From the NCBI GenBank assembly GCA_026692885.1, contig JAPLNJ010000458.1:1-15908 (forward strand): DNA of 15,908 bases. Direction: 5' to 3'. A model generated the notes under the pieces. It was not told the origin of the DNA. It did no database searches and saw only the letters and a program-made list of their open reading frames with translations. This document shows, piece after piece, positions 13,701 through 15,908 of the stretch; within the stretch, counting starts at the first letter, position 1, and every line of letters starts with the position of its first letter. The DNA is from Planctomycetota bacterium (GTDB lineage: Bacteria > Planctomycetota > Planctomycetia > Pirellulales > Pirellulaceae). The translations under genes and the position numbers were made by a program.

Positions 13701-15908
13701 GGTCCGCCAGGCATGACCATCTCCCCTCGCGCCGACAACGTAGGTCAGGCTTTCCAGCCTGACGTCCAAGTAGGTCAGGCTTTCCAGCCTGACAGTCAGG
13801 CTGGAAAGCCTGACCTACGAGCCGGGGTTGAATCACTGCTGACCTGGACGCCCGACGCGGCGCAGCTCGGCAGCCACCCCATCACGCTCCGCGTCTCCGA
13901 CGGCCGCGGCGGCAGCGACACGCAGACGTTCCTGCTGAAGGTAGTCAACGTACAGCCGGCCGAAATTCGCGGCATCACGTTCCACGATCTGGACCAGGAC
14001 GGCGTGCAGGATCCGGGCGAAACGGGCCTGGCCACCTGGACCGTGTATCTGGACAGCAACGCCAACGGCCGGCGTGACGTTGGCGAGTCGTCGGCGACAA
14101 CCGACCCGACCGGTAAATACGCATTCACCGGCCTGACCCCCGGCCCCTATAGCGTCACCCTGGAGCCGCAACCTGCTTGGACCATCACCGCGCCAACCTG
14201 GCGAGTGGGCGGCGTTAGCCCCCCGATTCCTGGCTCCACCACCGGCACCTACTCCATCACCCTCACCGCTGCTCAGACCCTTACCGCGCTCAACTTCGGC
14301 GTCGTTTCCGAAACCAGTGGCAACCAACCGCCGACGTTTACCAGCACGCCGTTGACCCAGGCCAAAGTCGGCCGCTTGTACCGCTACGACGTTCAAGCGA
14401 TCGACTCGGAGGGCAACCCGCCGACGTTTACGCTGCTGCGGTCGCCCGTCGGCATGACCGTCGATGCGGACCGCGGCACCGTATTCTGGACGCCCACGGC
14501 CGACCAGCAGACCGCGCAGGACGTGCTGCTGCAGGTGAGCGACGGGCAAGGCGGCGTGGCCGTGCAAGCGTTCCGCGTGTTCGTCGCGCCGAAGTTTCAG
14601 TACCCCACGATCAGTTCCACGCCATACCTGCTGGCGACGGTCGGAGAGCCGTACGAGTACACCATCGTCGCCACCTCCCCGAACGACGAATCACTCGCCT
14701 TTTCGCTCGTCACTGGTCCGCCCGACGCAACCCTCACCTTGTCACCCGCACTGCACTGGACGCCGACCGCTGCCGACGTCGGCTGGAGCCTGGTGCAGAT
14801 TGCCGCGGCCGATGCGGGCGGGCGCACCGTCTACCAGACCTTCGAAATCGAGGTTCGCACGCTGAATCAGCCGCCCCAATTCACCAGCACTCCGCTCACC
14901 ACCGTCCTGGTCGGCGAGATCTACCGCTACGCCGCCACGGCCACAGACAGCGAAGACGATTTTACTTTCAGTCTCGTCGCAGGCCCGCCCGGTCTGCAGA
15001 TCAACTCGACCACCGGCTTCGTCACCTGGACCCCCTCTCGCCCCGGTCCCACCGTAGGTCAGGCTTTCCAGCCTGACGTTGCGACTCCCGATTTCCAGCC
15101 AAACAGTCAGGCTGGAAAGCCTGACCTACGAGGGGGGTCCCCGTTCGCCGTCACCCTCCGCGTCACCGACGACCGGGGCGCCTTCACCGACCAGTCCTTC
15201 ACGCTGACCGTCCTCCCCGACACAGTTCCGCCCGCAGTCCGTGTGCTGCTGACCCCCGGCCTGGCCATTCCCGGCGAGACGGTCACGATCCAGGTGGTCG
15301 CCATCGACAACGTCTCGGTCTCTGACTGGGCCTTGGAGATCGACGGCCAAGCCGTGCCCTTGGGCGGCCCGGGCCGCGTCGCCCAGTTCACGGCCACCAG
15401 GCCGGGACTGGTGACTCTGGTCGGTATCGCTACCGACAGCAGCGGCAATGTCGGCCGAGTCACACAGACGCTGCGGGTTCTGGACCCCAGCGACACCGAA
15501 CCGCCGCAGATCGAAATCACCAGCCCCGCCTCCGGTAGTAGGGTGACGTACCTGACCGACATCGCCGGCACGGTGACCGACCCGAACCTGGAGTCCTACC
15601 GCCTGGAGTACGCCCTGGCCGGCACGAATCAATGGACCACGTTCGCCCAGCGATCCTGCAATTCACTGACCCCTGACACCTGTCCGCTGACACTGGCCGT
15701 CAACGGCGTGCTGGGCACCTTCGACCCCACACGGCTGACCAACGACGTGTACGAGATCCGCGTAGTCGCGCAGGACTTCAGCGGCAACATCCGCCGGGAG
15801 CAGATCACGATCGAGGCGGCGGGGCAGGCCAAGCTGGGCAACTTCCACCTGGAGTTCACGGACCTGAGCGTCCCGCTGGCCGGCATCCCGATCACCATCG
15901 GCCGCGTG
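4749..15908 (+). CDS. Giant multidomain LEPR-XLL surface/secreted protein (RHS-type lead-in at the right edge), partial
   Basis: The frame runs 3,720 codons without a stop and leaves the window open. Parts, by residue: LEPR-XLL signature LEQLEDRRLLA 23-33; FG-GAP/VCBS-like repeats ~45-290 and ~495-540 with Asp-rich DWDGDGDADLAV (from 267) and DVDGDGHQDLIV (from 499), probable Ca2+ loops; a carbohydrate-binding-like module ~298-476; an Ig-like domain ~587-716; six PKD domains ~717-1385 (Trp of each WGDG at 755, 876, 978, 1088, 1189, 1325); propeller-like segment ~1387-1612; four PPC-like modules ~1613-2037; IgGFc-binding-like domain ~2043-2438; bacterial Ig-like domains ~2443-2630; cadherin/He_PIG-like domains ~2800-3070 and 3190-3490; SdrD-B/Cna-B-like domain ~3072-3190; Ig-like segments to ~3690; RHS lead-in 3695-3720. 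There is no classical hydrophobic signal peptide. Such architecture suggests an extracellular adhesion, recognition or polymorphic-toxin-like role, which is inference. Oddities are REP-like palindromes translated in frame in at least five places and DNA-level domain duplication. Coding potential on the opposite strand is a shadow. Confidence 0.92.
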   Translation, partial: MARNRRRKCRQPARTRGARQPQLEQLEDRRLLAVAALPNQWLPTGQAPLDLQIAPLHADGLPDLAVLSRDGTLTVARNAGHDQWLGLTTRDLGVGPANGLRLTRLDADLLPDLVVQGPDTLHVFRGDGTGDFTLRQTHSAPIPGQWSPAGGGRVGIAASLLNADTVTDLVTVSPGSDEVLVLLGRGDGTLADPVAFPSGGREPVVVVVGNFLGEVFPDLAVGHSDGTLTFLEGLSDGSFQPRPKRTIDFRSVPNFGSLGLVDLTVGDWDGDGDADLAVSGINQVYLLQQNPAPLSSSPIANGSFSAGLTGWTTEVVGQTPGVTAGTINALGGVLQLTENESFLVSAHQTFLVPPQPQTLSVDIVALGLDAPADGVPDAVELSLLDDASQSLVPTIGPNATSFFNVGYEARAPDLAAGTRAAYTTGVTFDGRTVTLDISGLQPDTLATLYLDLIGNPPGTQSVVAFDNVCLTPDRIFADTFTVTPLAGPFGRTAGIASGDVDGDGHQDLIVADAGRSQLVVYNGDGRGQFTRSELDLASFGSEVSAVTTGLLTDGDRVAVIAVTLRGSDVALSPLGSGPPPDATGPRVSLLEPAPDTLVRSNVAELRLQFSEGVQDAGAAGRLSVTNPAAYQLWNFGPNGTFEDGQGDDRLIPISSVTYSRATQTAVLTIAASAAPLADAGYQLSVAGADPNLAIVDLAGNRLADGQDVLLSWAVNRPPVLVSADSVSGREGGSVAFSAGFQDPGFHDPHTATIDWGDGSAAGVMIEADGDGQVTAGHIYADNGTYAISVTLWDSAGNQTQRWSLATIANVPPAVTAARNQLLDEGQTRSLDVVTFTDPGFSRTGACGGIAGSDGSVGSDRLTACSTVETFTATIDWGDGSALEAVVPRVTQGRPGVATSGTVWGQHAYRDEGFYSVTVTVTDDDQGSQSARFKMLVRNDAPLVTGMSDLRGVEGQRLDWVGEFSDPGTLDTHRATLDWGDGSQSVGQVDESGGQGTVRASHVYADNGTYTVQLEVQDDQAATTHRHATAEISNGAPAVIATSDQRVSEGSLLAIDVAHFTDPGFTRAGASVGLPIGPTAETFTATIDWGDGSSQSGVLSVTAGAPGRLTSGTVGGQHVYASEGAYRVTVTVTDDDQGAGTAAFTVLVDNVRPTVTAATALQGDEGQRLDFAATFADPGRQDTHTASVFWGDGSSSAAVVTPSPEGGSVAASHVYADNGSYTVRVEVTDNGGGSACLETTATIANVAPTVTASPNRRLPVGQAVTLPVATFTDPGFTRDGACGGIPGVINNQGRMDWQSVPDGLPIRPTTGDACPTTETFTATINWGDGSPVSSGMVTVEPGGSGVRTTGVVSGAHAYAALGAFTVTVTVRDDDLGLGTASLVYTAGAKLYVVDQCMVSIFRYGATGSPLGPTFLVSANILPRSVDTNPAGDTLWVVDDSRQVFVYGVDGTPRGSWKTPGVGRPEGIGTDGQHVWIVDAAAARVSYFADGARFVSGSYTANSSFPLSTSNRRPAGLSTDGRTFWVTDSTAGMFVYDATGTLLGQWQLDPRNRDPRGVGWDPATGDFWIVDAAMLQVFRYAGAATRRSGSQTAAAVLTLGPFNGYPVGIADPTTPTTIQVGDVVTGAIPSLGEVNLWNFSGVKDQLLFVDFQVITGGTLQFRLLSPTGVVVASDYHNLSNYLDRGPLTLPENGTYTLELTGLNNQSTPSYQFQLWNVPAPDERTIGVGDVAQGAIETPGTSDVWRFDATANQTVLVDFQQISGGGTLEVRLGAPDGTTTLYSASNFLLSQLDSGRLVLPTTGTYTLVVDGYGDDTASYSFQLWNVPAADERTIQVGDVVQGAIETPGVRDVWQFTTAASNLTLFVDFQQISGGTADVRLLAPDGTTTLYSASSFLLNQLDSGRLVLPTAGTYTLVVDGYGDDTPTYQFQLWDVRDVTQPLSLNTPVSGQTVPLQNLTYTFDGQSGQRLVLDVLANAGNQLGFTLWSPAGTALFASQTGDQILPPLPANGTYRLVVTGKSPGNYGPFTFRLQQADSPQLGVPDSRGTDFWLTFPHVTHENGEPALSLVLTAAQDTSGVVTIPRLNWLTTFDVRAGERVQIPLGYSAELSWESDRIENQGIHVTTQQEVTVYGVSQECEGTDAYLALPTDVLGREYLVLSYPNPKAVDAELHTQFAVVATRDGTTVTITPTVKSETRLAGVPFTVTLDCGQVYHLRSTEPSPADLTGTVISANQPVVVLSGHRGANVPLGFPYANPLVEQLPPVTAWGRHFVTLPLATRTRGDTFRFLAAENGTQVTIDGQLAATLDRGQFLERVLTAAAEITSNRPLLVGQYATGTSFDGVQGDPSLMLVPPLEQFQADYRIASVASDLLEHFINIVAPTSAVGRVTLDGAPIPVDQFFPLGTSGFSGAQLTVAPAAYHLAGPAPFGVFVYGFGSHDAYSYPGGLGGAPLGLVSSLVVTPDSAQALVGAEQVLTAVVADTVNGPLVGVRVDFFATGANQAFGFDVTDAAGQAHFAYVGQNAGIDSIVAQVGARTGTASVSWTDVRPRLLVTSPSEGSQFLADSVQLVTGQALPGATHVPIAAVTVNGQPVDAVDAAGNFFTLVSVGAGQNVFTFTATDALGKQVSQTLTVAGLAPSGTPLDFTNLQDVTSSGQFNFSGTTFNRHTNTLWAQVSLTNASGATVGQAFQPDVQVGQAFQPDVPVGQAFQPDVQVGQAFQPDLRGAGEGSHPAEALAAPALAAFAPLRPPTVALTNPDTTLSDGRLAVAFDTEIPAEGLAPGATSALVPLAWSNPQRERFAIDLSLLTPINALPSFTSIPVSIAIAGQPYEYLASATDPNGDQLVFSLELAPAGLILIPSKTVSPRPGTPDNVGQAFQPDIQVGQAFQPDSQAGKPDLRNASERLLHWTPDLSQLGVHTITLRVSDGHGGSATQSFSLRVIEPPSTNHGPLIVSRPATTVNLANQPSVTYQYPLQALDPDGDELTFSLVAGPPGMTISPRADNVGQAFQPDVQVGQAFQPDSQAGKPDLRAGVESLLTWTPDAAQLGSHPITLRVSDGRGGSDTQTFLLKVVNVQPAEIRGITFHDLDQDGVQDPGETGLATWTVYLDSNANGRRDVGESSATTDPTGKYAFTGLTPGPYSVTLEPQPAWTITAPTWRVGGVSPPIPGSTTGTYSITLTAAQTLTALNFGVVSETSGNQPPTFTSTPLTQAKVGRLYRYDVQAIDSEGNPPTFTLLRSPVGMTVDADRGTVFWTPTADQQTAQDVLLQVSDGQGGVAVQAFRVFVAPKFQYPTISSTPYLLATVGEPYEYTIVATSPNDESLAFSLVTGPPDATLTLSPALHWTPTAADVGWSLVQIAAADAGGRTVYQTFEIEVRTLNQPPQFTSTPLTTVLVGEIYRYAATATDSEDDFTFSLVAGPPGLQINSTTGFVTWTPSRPGPTVGQAFQPDVATPDFQPNSQAGKPDLRGGSPFAVTLRVTDDRGAFTDQSFTLTVLPDTVPPAVRVLLTPGLAIPGETVTIQVVAIDNVSVSDWALEIDGQAVPLGGPGRVAQFTATRPGLVTLVGIATDSSGNVGRVTQTLRVLDPSDTEPPQIEITSPASGSRVTYLTDIAGTVTDPNLESYRLEYALAGTNQWTTFAQRSCNSLTPDTCPLTLAVNGVLGTFDPTRLTNDVYEIRVVAQDFSGNIRREQITIEAAGQAKLGNFHLEFTDLSVPLAGIPITIGRV
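4815..4847 (+). other. LEPR-XLL signature
   Basis: LEQLEDRRLLA follows a basic leader (VARNRRRKCRQPARTRG...). The motif is a hallmark of large planctomycete proteins and is thought to relate to export or surface handling, though its mechanism is not established. It supports both the start codon and the taxonomic placement. Confidence 0.85.
4880..6370 (+). other. FG-GAP/VCBS-like repeats with inserted carbohydrate-binding-like module
   Basis: Segments of the form 'DGLPDLAVLSRDGTL', 'DWDGDGDADLAVSG' and 'GDVDGDGHQDLIVAD' match the FG-GAP/VCBS pattern of Ca2+-binding propeller blades. Between blades, ~5640-6175 starts with NGSFSAGLTGWTTE and ends VVAFDNVCLTPD, the usual start and end pattern of CBM4/9-like jelly-roll modules. 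Fold assignments are by pattern only. Confidence 0.65.
7957..7982. repeat. Decayed REP-like arm in PKD domain 4
   Basis: CGGATTGCCAATCGGCCCTACG resembles the right arm of the 8623-8672 palindrome (CGGATTGCCAATCCGTCCTACG), including the CTAC foot, and is translated SVGLPIGPT where the other gives DGLPIRPT. The stem is broken by substitutions. It occupies the same loop, just before ETFTATIDWGDGS. Confidence 0.6.
8623..8672. repeat. REP-like inverted pair translated in frame inside PKD domain 6
   Basis: The left arm 8623-8644 and right arm 8650-8671 are 22-bp reverse complements with one mismatch (T8629) around the loop TCCAG. Each arm has a GTAG (or CTAC) foot and a smaller internal hairpin around GGATTGGCAATCC. 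The insert reads GRMDWQSVPDGLPIRPT (residues 1292-1308) and is bracketed by Cys1281 and Cys1313. PKD domains 1, 3 and 5 have no such insertion. Confidence 0.8.
8908..9585 (+). other. Propeller-like (NHL/SMP-30-type) segment
   Basis: Repeated strands of the form KLYVVDQCMVSIFRYG, TLWVVDDSRQVFVYGVDGTP, HVWIVDAAAARVSYFADG, TFWVTDSTAGMFVYDATGT and DFWIVDAAMLQVFRYAG recur every ~45-60 residues, the blade pattern of beta-propellers. At five blades it may be a partial or unusual propeller. Confidence 0.6.
9891..10538 (+). repeat. 324-bp tandem duplication encoding two PPC-like modules
   Basis: Two adjacent units start at 9891 and 10215, each 108 codons. Long stretches are nearly identical in DNA, such as GCGCCGGACGGCACGACCAC and the following CTGTACTCCGCGAGC. 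The proteins share ADERTI, VDFQQISGG, APDGTTTLYSAS, LDSGRLVLPT and GTYTLVVDGYGDD. Diverged relatives flank them (from ~9586 and to ~10857), making four modules of PPC (pre-peptidase C-terminal)-like beta-sandwich. High DNA identity points to recent duplication or gene conversion. Confidence 0.85.
10875..12060 (+). other. IgGFc-binding-protein N-terminal-like domain
   Basis: The domain opens with RGTDFWLTFPHV and runs through TIPRLNWLTTFDV, a VYGVSQECEGTDAYLALPTD stretch, LGREYLVLSYPN, FAVVATRDGTTVTITP, VISANQPVVVLSGH, VEQLPPVTAWGRHFVTLPLA and ends FGVFVYGFGSHDAYSYPGG. This succession is the typical pattern of the IgGFc_binding family, found in animal mucin-like FCGBP and in large bacterial surface proteins. 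The ligand in bacteria is not known. Confidence 0.8.
12783..12902. repeat. REP-like cluster A: four 30-bp tandem units, in frame
   Basis: Units at 12783, 12813, 12843 and 12873. Each begins GTAG, then an 8-bp stem GTCAGGCT/AGCCTGAC with loop TTCC, then a 6-base linker (GTCCAA, GTTCCA, GTCCAA, and CTACGA in the last). Each unit reads VGQAFQPD plus two residues (residues 2679-2718). The cluster interrupts an Ig-like domain between VSLTNASGAT and a Pro/Ala-rich stretch leading to TVALTNPD. Confidence 0.92.
13347..13427. repeat. REP-like cluster B: direct unit plus perfect 24-bp inverted pair, in frame
   Basis: One 30-bp unit (13347-13376) is followed by a forward arm (13377-13400), one A, and its perfect 24-bp reverse complement (13402-13425), ending CTACGA. 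Translated VGQAFQPDIQ, VGQAFQPD, SQAGKPDLR (residues 2867-2893). It sits in a cadherin/He_PIG-like domain just before LLHWTPD, where these domains normally have a short turn. Confidence 0.92.
13740..13820. repeat. REP-like cluster C: same architecture as B, next domain
   Basis: Same 30+24+1+24+2 layout as cluster B, 393 bp downstream, differing by GTCCAA for ATCCAA in the linker (residues 2998-3024). Both clusters follow the bases GACAAC and occupy the same loop of homologous domains (PPGMTI...LLTWTPD), so the domain may have been duplicated with the insert already in it. Confidence 0.92.
13962..14316 (+). other. SdrD-B/Cna-B-like domain
   Basis: GITFHDLDQDGVQDPGETG followed by WTVYLDSNANGRRDVGESS, TDPTGKYAFTGLTPGPYSV and LNFGVV is the classic pattern of SdrD-B domains: an Asp-rich Ca2+ loop, then a prealbumin-like sandwich. 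Such domains act as stalks in surface proteins. Confidence 0.85.
15054..15131. repeat. REP-like cluster D: degenerate copy, in frame
   Basis: An intact forward arm (15054-15077) and an intact reverse arm ending CTACGA (15131) are separated by a diverged remnant in which only TTCCAGCC and a few other bases of the second unit survive (encoded PDFQPN). Residues 3436-3461. It lies between VTWTPS and FAVTLRVTDD, one strand later than in clusters B and C, so it is an independent insertion. Confidence 0.88.
15831..15908 (+). other. RHS/YD-repeat lead-in motif at the right edge
   Basis: KLGNFHLEFTDLSVPLAGIP followed by ITIGRV matches the 'GNFxLxFTDLxxPxAGIPIxxxRxY' stretch that usually sits just before the RHS repeat core of large bacterial proteins. 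The window ends here, so the RHS core and any C-terminal toxin-like domain are predictions. Confidence 0.6.

Noticed and set aside
12783..13820. CRISPR-like array of ~24-30 bp repeats
   Set aside because: The repeats are head-to-tail or inverted with no unique spacers, lie inside a coding frame, and no cas genes are present.

Overview
The window looks like a high-GC chromosomal segment of a planctomycete (Planctomycetota). The main evidence is the N-terminal signature LEQLEDRRLLA on a giant right-hand protein, which is the LEPR-XLL motif typical of large planctomycete proteins. Small GTAG-footed palindromic repeats and mosaic intergenic repeats between housekeeping genes fit this. No rRNA, tRNA, CRISPR array or transposase gene is visible. 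Layout: positions 1-4409 carry four leftward genes. They are the N-terminal part of hemC (porphobilinogen deaminase, running off the left edge), a ComF-type phosphoribosyltransferase, a divergent UxaC-type uronate isomerase, and an AAA+ ATPase with a helical or winged-helix-like N-terminal region. They share direction, but the gaps (142, 328 and 102 bp) hold repeats and hairpins, so I do not see a tight operon. A 339-bp divergent spacer (4410-4748) separates the ATPase from the large rightward gene and holds an inverted-repeat element, a weak sigma70-like promoter candidate and a good ribosome binding site. From GTG 4749 to the right edge (15908) one rightward frame stays open for 3,720 codons without a stop. 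It encodes the start of a giant modular protein that is probably exported. Its parts, in order, are: LEPR-XLL signature, FG-GAP/VCBS-like repeats around a carbohydrate-binding-like module, an Ig-like domain, six PKD domains in two alternating types, a propeller-like segment, four PPC-like beta-sandwich modules (two of them a recent 324-bp tandem duplication), an IgGFc-binding-protein-type domain, several bacterial Ig-like and cadherin/He_PIG-like domains, an SdrD-B/Cna-B-like domain, and finally a motif that usually leads into an RHS/YD-repeat core beyond the window. The most unusual signal is a set of REP-like elements (a GTAG foot followed by a 7-8 bp hairpin) inside this gene. Four clusters of one family (12783-12902, 13347-13427, 13740-13820, 15054-15131) all lie in the same frame and orientation and are translated as VGQAFQPD.../SQAGKPDLR. 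A second family lies in PKD loops (8623-8672 and a decayed copy near 7957-7982). A third sits in an ordinary intergenic gap (2934-2983). All share the GTAG/CTAC foot. This suggests one mobilising machinery whose palindromes have been domesticated as in-frame surface-loop peptides. Domain names rest on pattern recognition only; no database search was run.
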